From JBFIHZ01 sp041601535 (GTDB lineage: Bacteria; Pseudomonadota; Gammaproteobacteria; Xanthomonadales; SZUA-36), in assembly GCA_041601535.1 (NCBI GenBank), contig JBFIHZ010000056.1, positions 1 to 16,338 of the forward strand: a stretch of 16,338 nt of DNA. The letters run 5' to 3'. The notes under the pieces are model-generated. The model was not told the origin of the DNA. It did not search any database and saw nothing but the letters and a program-made list of their open reading frames with translations. The translations under genes were made by a program, and so were the position numbers. Shown here piece after piece: positions 7,001 through 13,696 of the stretch. How positions within the stretch are numbered: the stretch's first letter is position 1; each line of letters opens with the position of its first letter.

Positions 7001-8086
7001 GGCAGCAAGATCACTGCGGCCTATCTGGATGACCTGGACCATGAAGACTGGTTCAAGATCCGCATGCGCAATGACGACGTCAACGAGATGCTGGAGCAAC
7101 TGGCGGATCAGTTGAAAGAACAGCGCAAGGTGTTTGATGCCCGCTTTGAAGAGAAGAAGGGCAAGATCACGCAGGGCGATGATCTGGCGCCAGGCGTATT
7201 GAAAATGGTCAAGGTGTATCTGGCCGTCAAGCGCCGCATCCAGCCGGGTGACAAGATGGCTGGCCGTCACGGTAACAAGGGTGTGATTTCAATGATCGTG
7301 CCCACCGAAGACATGCCATACAGTGAAGATGGCACGCCGGTGGATATCGTGTTGAATCCGCTGGGTGTACCTTCGCGTATGAACATCGGTCAGGTACTTG
7401 AAACCCACCTCGGCTGGGCTGCCAAGGGGCTGGGTATCCGCATTGGCGAAATGCTGCAGGAAAAGGCTGCGGAAGAGCAGTTGCGGAAATTCCTTGATCA
7501 GGTTTACAACAGCGACCGCAAAGGCCGGGTGGACATGTCCGAATTCAGTTCGGAAGAGGTCTTGACCATGGCCAAAAACCTGTCGTCCGGCGTGCCGATG
7601 GCAACCCCGGTGTTTGACGGGGCCAGTGAGTCGGAAATCAAGAACCTGTTGAAACTGGCCGGGCTGCCGGAAAGCGGCCAGACCCAGTTATACGATGGTC
7701 GTACCGGTGATCCGTTTGAGCGTCCGGTAACCGTGGGTTACATGTACATGCTGAAACTCAATCACCTGGTGGACGACAAGATGCATGCCCGTTCTACCGG
7801 ACCTTACAGCCTGGTAACCCAGCAACCGCTGGGTGGCAAGGCTCAGTTCGGCGGCCAGAGATTTGGCGAAATGGAAGTCTGGGCGCTGGAAGCTTACGGC
7901 GCAGCGTACACACTGCAGGAAATGCTGACAGTGAAATCCGACGATGTGGTTGGGCGTAACCAGATGTACAAAAACATTGTCGATGGGAACCACGAGATGG
8001 CGGCAGGAATGCCGGAATCCTTCAACGTACTGGTGAAGGAAATCCGTTCTCTTGGTATCAACATCGAACTTGAAGAAACCTCTTAA
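4001..8086 (+). CDS. rpoB: DNA-directed RNA polymerase subunit beta
   Basis: The 1361-residue protein (E. coli 1342) forms one pincer of RNA polymerase and half of the active centre. The start MSYSFTERKRIRKDFGKR is typical. The rifampicin pocket (residues 514-540, GSSQLSQFMDQNNPLSE onwards) has the sensitive residues S519, Q520, D523, H533 and S538, equal to E. coli S512, Q513, D516, H526 and S531. WNGYNFEDS carries E820/D821, the counterparts of E813/D814. GDKMAGRHGNKGV carries K1085 and K1093, the counterparts of the catalytic-site lysines K1065 and K1073. The extra length lies between the last two motifs. The ATG at 4001 has AGGCGG at 3986-3991 (9 nt spacing), a weaker site than in rplJ. 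The rpoC ribosome binding site overlaps its stop. Confidence 0.99.
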   Translation: MSYSFTERKRIRKDFGKRKSILDVPYLLETQIRSYQEFLQEEVNEDDRRERGLHGALKSVFPIVSYSGNAALEYVSYKLGEPAFDVKECKLRGMSYGAPLRVKVRLVIYDKDSSAKVKPVKYVKEQEVYMGDLPLMTETGTFIVNGTERVIVSQLHRSPGVFFDHDKGKTHSSGKLLFSARVIPYRGSWLDFEFDPKDSIFTRIDRRRKLPVTILLRALGMDDEEILNRFFETSKITLKKTGAKLELVAGRLRGETALFDIKGSKGDVIVPTGKRITARHVKLIEEAGVKALEVPDDYLLGKVISHNIVDKDSGELLAAANSEITEELLEALRDADIKTLNILYINDLDQGPYISNTLNIDPTSNQLEALVEIYRMMRPGEPPTKDAAQNLFKNLFFAEERYDLSEVGRMKFNRRVGRKEVEGSGVLDREDILDVLRVLIDIRNGKGGVDDIDHLGNRRVRSVGEMAENVFRVGLVRVERAVRERLSVAESEGLSPQELINAKPVAAAVKEFFGSSQLSQFMDQNNPLSEVTHKRRVSALGPGGLTRERAGFEVRDVHPTHYGRVCPIETPEGPNIGLINSLAVYARTNDYGFLETPYRKVANGKVSSEVEYLSAIEEGDYVIAQANADLDRYGKFTEEFVSCRHQGEFILKEPADISYMDVSPKQIVSVAASLVPFLEHDDANRALMGSNMQRQAVPTLKAEKPLVGTGMERSVATDSGVTAVARRGGIVDQVDAGRIVVRANEEEVPVGDPGVDIYNLVKYQRSNQNTCMNQRPLVRVGDIVSVGDVLADGPSTDLGELALGQNMLVAFMPWNGYNFEDSILISERVVQEDRFTTIHIEELTCVARDTKLGAEEITADIPNVGEHNLNKLDQSGIVYIGAEVSAGDILVGKVTPKGETQLTPEEKLLRAIFGEKASDVKDTSSRVPSGMDGTVIDVQVFTRDGVEKDTRAKSIEKEQLRQVRKDLDDQLRIVEGAIYQRLHNALVGKLADKGPKGLKKGSKITAAYLDDLDHEDWFKIRMRNDDVNEMLEQLADQLKEQRKVFDARFEEKKGKITQGDDLAPGVLKMVKVYLAVKRRIQPGDKMAGRHGNKGVISMIVPTEDMPYSEDGTPVDIVLNPLGVPSRMNIGQVLETHLGWAAKGLGIRIGEMLQEKAAEEQLRKFLDQVYNSDRKGRVDMSEFSSEEVLTMAKNLSSGVPMATPVFDGASESEIKNLLKLAGLPESGQTQLYDGRTGDPFERPVTVGYMYMLKLNHLVDDKMHARSTGPYSLVTQQPLGGKAQFGGQRFGEMEVWALEAYGAAYTLQEMLTVKSDDVVGRNQMYKNIVDGNHEMAAGMPESFNVLVKEIRSLGINIELEETS

Positions 8087-8100
8087 GGAGGAGATGGGCA

Positions 8101-11100
8101 ATGCGAGACTTACTCAATCTCTATAACCGCCAGCGCCAGCCGTTGGATTTTGATGCCATCCGTATCGGGCTGGCACCACCGGACCTGATCCGGTCCTGGT
8201 CTTACGGTGAGGTCAAAAAGCCGGAAACGATCAACTACCGCACCTTCAAGCCGGAACGTGATGGCTTGTTCTGCGCGGCCATTTTTGGTCCGGTCAAGGA
8301 TTACGAATGCCTGTGCGGCAAATACAAGCGCATGAAGCATCGTGGTGTGGTGTGTGAAAAATGCGGCACCGAAGTTACCCAGACCAAGGTGCGCCGGGAG
8401 CGCATGGCGCATATCGAGCTGGCCAGCCCGGTAGCGCATATCTGGTTCCTCAAGTCCCTGCCTTCGCGCATCGGGCTGATACTGGATATGACCTTGCGTG
8501 ATATTGAGCGCATCCTGTATTTCGAATCCTACGTGGTGCTGGACGCCGGGTTGACCACGCTTGACCGTGGACAGTTGCTCACCGATGAGCAATACCTGGA
8601 TACCATGGAAGAGTGGGGCGACGAGTTCGAAGCCAAGATGGGCGCCGAGGCCATTTACGAACTGTTGCGCAAAATTGACCTTAATGAAGAGGTCAACAAA
8701 CTGCGTGAGGAAATCGGCGCCACGCGTTCCGAAACCAAACTGAAGCGGCTGAGCAAGCGCCTCAAGCTGGTTGAAGCCTTCATCGATTCCGGCAATCGCC
8801 CGGAATTCATGATCATGACCGTGTTGCCTGTGCTGCCACCCGATCTGCGCCCGCTGGTGCCGCTCGACGGTGGACGGTTTGCCACGTCCGATCTGAACGA
8901 TCTGTACCGGCGTGCCATTAACCGCAACAACCGTCTCAAGCGCCTGCTCGAGCTGAATGCTCCTGACATTATCGTGCGCAATGAAAAGCGTATGCTGCAG
9001 GAAGCGGTTGATGCGCTGCTGGACAACGGCCGCCGTGGTCGTGCCATTACCGGAACCAACAAGCGTCCGCTGAAATCCCTGGCCGACATGATCAAGGGCA
9101 AGCAGGGGCGTTTCCGCCAGAACCTGCTGGGCAAGCGCGTTGATTACTCTGGCCGTTCAGTGATTGTGGTAGGCCCCACGCTGAAACTGCATGAATGCGG
9201 TCTGCCCAAGAAAATGGCACTGGAGTTGTTCAAGCCATTCATTTTCAGCAAGCTGCAGCGCCGCGGACTGGCCGCTACCATCAAGGCAGCCAAGAAACTG
9301 GTCGAAGCCGAACGTGCCGAAGTCTGGGACATCCTGTCTGAGGTTATTCGCGAACATCCGGTCATGCTGAACCGCGCGCCGACCCTTCACCGTCTGGGTA
9401 TCCAGGCGTTTGAACCGGTATTGATTGAAGGCAAAGCCATCCAGCTGCACCCGCTGGTGTGTACCGCCTTTAACGCCGACTTTGACGGCGACCAGATGGC
9501 TGTGCACGTGCCGCTGTCTGTGGAAGCGCAGCTGGAAGCCCGCGCTTTGATGATGTCGACCAACAACATTCTGTCCCCGGCCAATGGTGAACCCATTATC
9601 GTGCCGACCCAGGATGTGGTGCTGGGCCTTTACTACATGACCCGTCAGCTGGAAGGCGCGAAGGGTGAAGGCATGTACTTCAGCGATATCGCGGAAGTGC
9701 ACCGGGCGTTTGAAAACCGGGCGGTGCAACTGCATGCACGCATCAAGGTGCGGATCGATGAAATCATCATTTCCGAGCACGGTGACGAACGGCATGAGAC
9801 CAACCTGGTGGAAACCACGGTAGGCCGCGCATTGCTGGCTGAGATACGGCCCGAGGGCATGCCCTTCCATATGTTGAACGGCACGCTGAAAAAAGGGCAG
9901 ATATCCGGCCTGATCAATTCCTGCTACCGCCGTCTTGGGCTGAAAAAGACCGTGGTATTTGCTGACAAGCTGATGTACACGGGTTTCCGTTACGCCACCA
10001 TGGCCGGTGTATCCATCGGCATTGATGACCTGATGGTCCCCGACGAGAAGAAGAAAATTCTCGCATCCGCGGAAGCTGAAGTAGTGGAAATCCAGAACCA
10101 GTATATTTCTGGCCTGGTGACCGCTGGTGAGCGCTATAACAAGGTGGTGGATATCTGGTCGCGCACCAACGAGCAGGTCGCCCGCGCCATGATGAAGCGC
10201 ATGGGCAAAAGCACGGTCAAGGGTGCCGATGGCAAGGTAGTGGAGCAGGATTCCATGAACTCCATCTTTATCATGGCCGATTCCGGTGCCCGTGGTTCCG
10301 CCGCACAGATTCGCCAGCTGGCGGGTATGCGTGGCCTGATGGCCAAGCCGGACGGTTCCATTATTGAAACGCCGATTACCGCCAACTTCCGTGAAGGTCT
10401 GGACGTACTGCAGTACTTTATCTCGACTCACGGCGCCCGTAAGGGTCTGGCGGATACCGCTCTGAAAACAGCCAACTCCGGTTATCTGACCCGCCGCCTG
10501 GTGGATGTTGCCCAGGATCTGGTCATTACCGAAGTGGATTGCGGCACCGAGCAGGGCGTGACCATGCAGCCCATTGTTGAAGGTGGCGACGTGGTTGAGC
10601 CTTTGAGCGAGCGTGTACTCGGCCGTGTGGTGGCAGAAGACATCTACACTCCGGGCACCGATGATGTGCTGTGTGAACGCAATACCCTGCTGGATGAGCA
10701 ATGGGTGGAAACCCTGGAACAGGCCGGTGTCGACCGTATCTATGTCCGTTCCACCATTACCTGCGAAACCAAGCACGGGGTGTGTGCCTTCTGTTATGGC
10801 CGCGACCTGGCCCGTGGCGAACTGGTGAATATCGGTGAAGCGGTAGGCGTGATTGCCGCCCAGTCGATCGGTGAACCGGGCACTCAGCTGACCATGCGTA
10901 CCTTCCATATTGGTGGTGCGGCGTCACGTGCGGCAGCGGTTGACCATATTCAGGTCAAATCCACCGGTTCCATTCGCCTGCACAATATGAAGACGGTAGA
11001 AAACGCGGCCGGCAAGCTGGTTGCGGTGTCCCGTTCCGGCGAATTGTCCGTTATCGACGAACACGGCCGCGAGCGTGAACGCTACAAGGTGCCATACGGT

Positions 11101-12309
11101 GCATTGATCTCCCTGCGTGACAAGGACGCGGTTACTTCAGGTGACGTGGTGGCCAACTGGGATCCGCACACCCACCCGATTGTGACCGAGGTGGCTGGAC
11201 GGGTTAAGTTCCACGAGTTCACCGATGGTGTCACCGTCAACGAGCAGGTGGATGAAATCACCGGCCTGACCAGCCTGGTGGTAACCGATCCGAAACAACG
11301 GGGCAGCGCCGGCAAGGATTTGCGGCCGATGGTCAGCCTGGTGGACAAGAAAGGCAAGGAACTGTGCCTGGCCGGTACCGAAATCCCGGCACATTACTTC
11401 CTGCAGTCCGGTTCCATCGTGCAGATGCAGGATGGCCAGGATGTTCAGGTAGGTGACGTACTGGCCCGCATCCCGCAGGAATCTTCCAAGACCCGTGACA
11501 TCACCGGTGGTCTGCCGCGTGTCGCCGACTTGTTTGAAGCGCGCAAGCAGAAAGAGCCGGCCATCCTGGCGGAAGTTTCCGGCATTGTCAGCTTTGGCAA
11601 GGACACCAAGGGCAAGCAACGTCTGGTTATCACCAAGACAGATGGTGAGACCCACGAGGAGCTGATTCCCAAGTGGCGCCACTTTATCGTGTTCGAAGGC
11701 GAGCAGGTCGAGAAGGGTGAAACCATCGTTGATGGCGAACCCAACCCGCATGACATCCTGCGTTTGCTGGGCGTGGAGGCACTGGATGCCTATCTGGTCA
11801 AGGAGATCCAGGACGTTTACCGCCTGCAGGGTGTGAAAATCAATGACAAGCACATTGAAGTGATCGTGCGCCAGATGCTGCGTAAAGCGGAAGTCACTGA
11901 TCCAGGTGATACCCGTCTGCTGCGCGGTGAACAGCTGGACGTGGTTCGTGTGCTGGAAGCCAACCAGGCAGCCGAGAAAGAAAATGGCCGCCCTGCCGAA
12001 TACCAGCGCATCCTGCTGGGTATTACCAAGGCGTCGCTGGCTACCGAGTCGTTTATTTCCGCGGCATCGTTCCAGGAAACCACCCGGGTACTTACCGAGG
12101 CGGCAGTGCGCGGCACGACCGACAATCTCCGCGGGCTCAAGGAAAATGTGATCGTGGGCCGTCTGATACCTGCGGGTACCGGCATGGCATACCACAACTC
12201 ACGCAAACGCAAGCCCAAGGAAGAGCAGGAAATTGACCTGGCCGCGTTGGCGGCAGCCGTGGCTGCCGAAGAGTTTGCCAACCTGGACAGCAGTACCGAG
12301 AAGGAATAG
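8101..12309 (+). CDS. rpoC: DNA-directed RNA polymerase subunit beta'
   Basis: The 1402-residue protein (E. coli 1407) is the largest RNA polymerase subunit and holds the catalytic magnesium. NADFDGDQMAVH places the three aspartates at D460, D462 and D464, the same numbers as in E. coli. The N-terminal zinc site is C70, C72, C85 and C88, and the second zinc site is C814, C888, C895 and C898, again with identical numbering. GEPGTQLTMRTFH of the trigger loop region is intact. AAGGAGGAG at 8085-8093, part of which is the rpoB TAA, is the ribosome binding site for the ATG at 8101. An ATG at 8094 is out of frame and too close to this site. The C-terminus is slightly shorter than in E. coli. A terminator follows. 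Confidence 0.99.
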   Translation: MRDLLNLYNRQRQPLDFDAIRIGLAPPDLIRSWSYGEVKKPETINYRTFKPERDGLFCAAIFGPVKDYECLCGKYKRMKHRGVVCEKCGTEVTQTKVRRERMAHIELASPVAHIWFLKSLPSRIGLILDMTLRDIERILYFESYVVLDAGLTTLDRGQLLTDEQYLDTMEEWGDEFEAKMGAEAIYELLRKIDLNEEVNKLREEIGATRSETKLKRLSKRLKLVEAFIDSGNRPEFMIMTVLPVLPPDLRPLVPLDGGRFATSDLNDLYRRAINRNNRLKRLLELNAPDIIVRNEKRMLQEAVDALLDNGRRGRAITGTNKRPLKSLADMIKGKQGRFRQNLLGKRVDYSGRSVIVVGPTLKLHECGLPKKMALELFKPFIFSKLQRRGLAATIKAAKKLVEAERAEVWDILSEVIREHPVMLNRAPTLHRLGIQAFEPVLIEGKAIQLHPLVCTAFNADFDGDQMAVHVPLSVEAQLEARALMMSTNNILSPANGEPIIVPTQDVVLGLYYMTRQLEGAKGEGMYFSDIAEVHRAFENRAVQLHARIKVRIDEIIISEHGDERHETNLVETTVGRALLAEIRPEGMPFHMLNGTLKKGQISGLINSCYRRLGLKKTVVFADKLMYTGFRYATMAGVSIGIDDLMVPDEKKKILASAEAEVVEIQNQYISGLVTAGERYNKVVDIWSRTNEQVARAMMKRMGKSTVKGADGKVVEQDSMNSIFIMADSGARGSAAQIRQLAGMRGLMAKPDGSIIETPITANFREGLDVLQYFISTHGARKGLADTALKTANSGYLTRRLVDVAQDLVITEVDCGTEQGVTMQPIVEGGDVVEPLSERVLGRVVAEDIYTPGTDDVLCERNTLLDEQWVETLEQAGVDRIYVRSTITCETKHGVCAFCYGRDLARGELVNIGEAVGVIAAQSIGEPGTQLTMRTFHIGGAASRAAAVDHIQVKSTGSIRLHNMKTVENAAGKLVAVSRSGELSVIDEHGRERERYKVPYGALISLRDKDAVTSGDVVANWDPHTHPIVTEVAGRVKFHEFTDGVTVNEQVDEITGLTSLVVTDPKQRGSAGKDLRPMVSLVDKKGKELCLAGTEIPAHYFLQSGSIVQMQDGQDVQVGDVLARIPQESSKTRDITGGLPRVADLFEARKQKEPAILAEVSGIVSFGKDTKGKQRLVITKTDGETHEELIPKWRHFIVFEGEQVEKGETIVDGEPNPHDILRLLGVEALDAYLVKEIQDVYRLQGVKINDKHIEVIVRQMLRKAEVTDPGDTRLLRGEQLDVVRVLEANQAAEKENGRPAEYQRILLGITKASLATESFISAASFQETTRVLTEAAVRGTTDNLRGLKENVIVGRLIPAGTGMAYHNSRKRKPKEEQEIDLAALAAAVAAEEFANLDSSTEKE

Positions 12310-12316
12310 CCGGCAA

Positions 12317-12332
12317 CCTGGCTTTGGCCAGG
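12317..12332 (+). other. Small hairpin after rpoC stop
   Basis: CCTGGC (12317-12322) and GCCAGG (12327-12332) pair perfectly around TTTG, 7 nt after the rpoC stop. No T-run follows; the true terminator is 18 nt further on. It may stabilise the 3' end of the rpoBC mRNA. Confidence 0.45.
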
Positions 12333-12344
12333 GGCGTGCGGAAC

Positions 12345-12374
12345 AAAAAGACCGGCTGCACGGCCGGTTTTTTT
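12345..12374 (+). terminator. Intrinsic terminator of the rpoBC transcript
   Basis: ACCGGC (12351-12356) pairs with GCCGGT (12363-12368) around TGCACG, and the T-run covers 12368-12374. The A-rich AAAAAG (12345-12350) can pair with the T-run and extend the stem. On the reverse strand the same hairpin is followed by CTTTTT, so it may work in both directions. It is the clearest terminator in the window and separates the rpoBC cluster from the str operon. Confidence 0.88.
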
Positions 12375-12480
12375 GTGCCCGGGAGCCAGGCTGCCAGGGT
12401 GTTTTGACGATTCTGGGGCCAGCGGCGGCGGGACTGGTGGGGCGAAGCCATGAATGTTGGGAAATGGGCCGGGACGGGGC

Positions 12481-12509
12481 TTGCCAGCTGTGATAATTCC
12501 TGTCATAAT
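12481..12509 (+). promoter_or_regulatory. Candidate sigma-70 promoter P1 of the str operon
   Basis: TTGCCA (12481-12486, five of six matches to TTGACA) is separated by 17 bp from CATAAT (12504-12509, five of six matches to TATAAT). The expected start is near 12516, after a GC-rich discriminator CGTCCGGC, a feature common at promoters of ribosomal genes controlled by ppGpp and DksA. It lies about 100 bp after the rpoC terminator and 260 bp before rpsL, so its transcript would carry a leader of about 250 nt. Confidence 0.65.
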
Positions 12510-12531
12510 CGTCCGGCTAACTGAATAGAAA

Positions 12532-12645
12532 CCCTCCTACATGAGGGCCGCACAGTGACGAGACTGTTGCGGAAAGCCGATGTCGCCGGCGCGTGGGCCG
12601 GACTCAAAGGCGCTCAATCCCGAGCTGAACAGACGGGGTTGGGCG
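12532..12645 (+). promoter_or_regulatory. Chain of hairpins in the rpsL leader
   Basis: Four stems follow each other. Stem 1 is CCCTC/GAGGG (12532-12547). Stem 2 is CCGCACAGT with ACTG-T-TGCGG (12548-12572), nine pairs with one bulged T. Stem 3 is CCGGC/GCCGG (12586-12601). Stem 4 is CGCTCAATCCCG (12611-12622) with CGGGGTTGGGCG (12634-12645), twelve pairs of which two are wobbles. There is no long gene here. The density of stems suggests a folded 5' leader RNA made from P1. Pseudomonas rpsL leaders have been described as attenuators, and this may be a relative; I cannot confirm the homology. Confidence 0.5.
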
Positions 12646-12646
12646 T

Positions 12647-12675
12647 TTGACATTACCGGGGCATGATGTTTAAAT
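12647..12675 (+). promoter_or_regulatory. Candidate sigma-70 promoter P2 upstream of rpsL
   Basis: A perfect TTGACA (12647-12652) is followed after 17 bp by TTAAAT (12670-12675, four of six matches). The next bases TTGCGCCC form a GC-rich discriminator. A start near 12682 would give a leader of about 87 nt that begins just before the terminator-like hairpin. The -35 is excellent and the -10 moderate. Confidence 0.5.
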
Positions 12676-12725
12676 TTGCGCCCTTTTGGCGGCCGGGGGT
12701 TTCCCGACTGCCTTTTACTTTGTAA
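12663..12725 (+). CDS. Possible 20-codon leader peptide upstream of rpsL
   Basis: A short frame from ATG 12663 to TAA 12723-12725 reads MMFKFAPFWRPGVSRLPFTL and overlaps the whole terminator-like hairpin at 12688-12712. It has two adjacent ATG codons, but the only purine-rich bases upstream (GGGG at 12658-12661) are too close for a good ribosome binding site. It could be translated only from P1 transcripts, because P2 starts after it. Translation would melt the hairpin and favour read-through into rpsL. It may equally be chance. No family is recognised. Confidence 0.2.
   Translation: MMFKFAPFWRPGVSRLPFTL
12688..12721 (+). terminator. Terminator-like hairpin in the rpsL leader (candidate attenuator)
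   Basis: GGCGGCCGGG (12688-12697) pairs with CCCGACTGCC (12703-12712) around GGTTT: eight Watson-Crick pairs, one G-T wobble and one C-A mismatch. TTTTACTTT (12713-12721, seven T of nine) follows. It lies 48 nt before the rpsL start, downstream of both promoter candidates, so it would end transcription before the operon unless bypassed. CGCC (12679-12682) can pair instead with GGCG (12688-12691), which would break its outer stem, so a switch is conceivable though that rival stem is only four pairs. Confidence 0.6.
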
Positions 12726-12728
12726 GGA

Positions 12729-12763
12729 CCAGTGAAATTGTCACTGGGAAACTGGACCAGGGA
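12729..12763 (+). promoter_or_regulatory. Hairpin and ribosome binding site of rpsL
   Basis: CCAGTGA (12729-12735) pairs perfectly with TCACTGG (12741-12747) around AATTG. AGGGA (12759-12763) lies 5 nt before the ATG and serves as a modest ribosome binding site. CTGG (12744-12747, or 12752-12755) could alternatively pair with CCAG (12757-12760) and cover part of that site, so translation control is possible. Confidence 0.45.
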
Positions 12764-12768
12764 ATACT

Positions 12769-13143
12769 ATGGCAACGATCAATCAGCTTGTACGCAAACC
12801 GCGTAAGCCAAAGCTCTTCAAGAGCAATGTGCCTGCGTTGGAAGGCTGCCCGCAAAAACGCGGCGTATGCACTCGCGTATACACCACGACGCCCAAGAAG
12901 CCGAACTCCGCGCTGCGCAAAGTCGCTCGTGTGCGGCTGACCAATGGTTACGAAGTAACCAGCTACATTGGCGGCGAAGGGCATAACCTGCAGGAACACA
13001 GTGTGGTCCTGATTCGCGGCGGCCGTGTCAAGGATTTGCCGGGTGTGCGTTATCACACGGTACGCGGAAGTCTCGATACCGCAGGTGTCAACGACCGGCG
13101 TCAGGCGCGCTCCAAGTACGGCGCCAAGCGGCCGAAGAACTGA
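12769..13143 (+). CDS. rpsL: 30S ribosomal protein S12
   Basis: The 124-residue protein, the same length as in E. coli, sits at the decoding centre of the 30S subunit and tunes accuracy. TTTPKKPNSALRKV carries K43 and K44, and GGRVKDLPG carries K88 and D89. K43 and K88 are the wild-type residues at the classic streptomycin-resistance positions, and D89 is the residue that RimO methylthiolates in E. coli. The N-terminal stretch RKPRKPKLFKSNVPALEG differs from the enteric and pseudomonad versions but is intact. It is the first gene of the str operon, after the leader at 12516-12768, and rpsG follows after 40 nt. Confidence 0.98.
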   Translation: MATINQLVRKPRKPKLFKSNVPALEGCPQKRGVCTRVYTTTPKKPNSALRKVARVRLTNGYEVTSYIGGEGHNLQEHSVVLIRGGRVKDLPGVRYHTVRGSLDTAGVNDRRQARSKYGAKRPKN

Positions 13144-13183
13144 TTTTCGCTGAACCGATACACCAAGTGACGGAATAGAACCG

Positions 13184-13657
13184 ATGTCAAGAAAGCAGTC
13201 AAATTTCACCCGCGAAATTTTGCCCGACCCCAAGTTCGGCAGCGAAATGATCACGCGCTTCATCAATATGGTGATGGAAAGCGGCAAGAAGTCCGTGGCA
13301 GAGAAGATCGTCTACGGCGCCATTGCAAGCATCAGCGAGCGTAACAAGAGCGCTGATGCCGTTGAACTGGTCGAAAAGGCCCTGGAGCACGTCAGCCCGA
13401 TGGTGGAGGTTAAGTCCCGCCGTGTGGGTGGCGCTACCTACCAGGTGCCGGTTGAAGTTCGCCCCAAGCGGCGTCAGACCCTGGCCATGCGCTGGATCAT
13501 TGATGCGGCGCGCAAGCGTGGCGAGAAAAGCATGCCCAGCCGACTGGCGGGTGAGCTGCTCGACGCAGTGGAGCAACGTGGCTCCGCGGTCAAGAAACGT
13601 GAAGACACACATCGTATGGCCGAAGCCAATAAGGCTTTCGCCCACTATCGCTGGTAA
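13184..13657 (+). CDS. rpsG: 30S ribosomal protein S7
   Basis: The 157-residue protein (about 156 in most bacteria) starts assembly of the 30S head by binding the 3' domain of 16S rRNA and lines the E site. Family marks are REILPDPKFGS at residues 10-20, GKKSVAEKIVYGA, VEVKSRRVGGATYQVPVEVRP and the C-terminal AFAHYRW. The first nine residues (MSRKQSNFT) differ from the common MPRRR start. In E. coli S7 represses the str operon by binding the rpsL-rpsG spacer, but that spacer is only 40 nt here and shows no clear structure. The ribosome binding site is weak (CGGAA at 13171-13175). Confidence 0.97.
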   Translation: MSRKQSNFTREILPDPKFGSEMITRFINMVMESGKKSVAEKIVYGAIASISERNKSADAVELVEKALEHVSPMVEVKSRRVGGATYQVPVEVRPKRRQTLAMRWIIDAARKRGEKSMPSRLAGELLDAVEQRGSAVKKREDTHRMAEANKAFAHYRW

Positions 13658-13696
13658 GCCCGGCGCTGGTTAACAGGACATTTTGAGGTAATTACA

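Noticed and set aside
9157..10908. 583-codon open frame on the - strand inside rpoC
   Set aside because: It lies fully antisense to the conserved catalytic part of rpoC, has no recognisable domain, and is the kind of frame that biased codon use produces opposite a long gene.
11137..12195. 352-codon open frame on the - strand inside rpoC
   Set aside because: It is a reverse reading of conserved rpoC sequence with no promoter, ribosome binding site or known family.
12541..12558. Five-codon frame (MRAAQ) in the rpsL leader
   Set aside because: Too short to distinguish from chance, with no ribosome binding site, and it lies within paired leader RNA.
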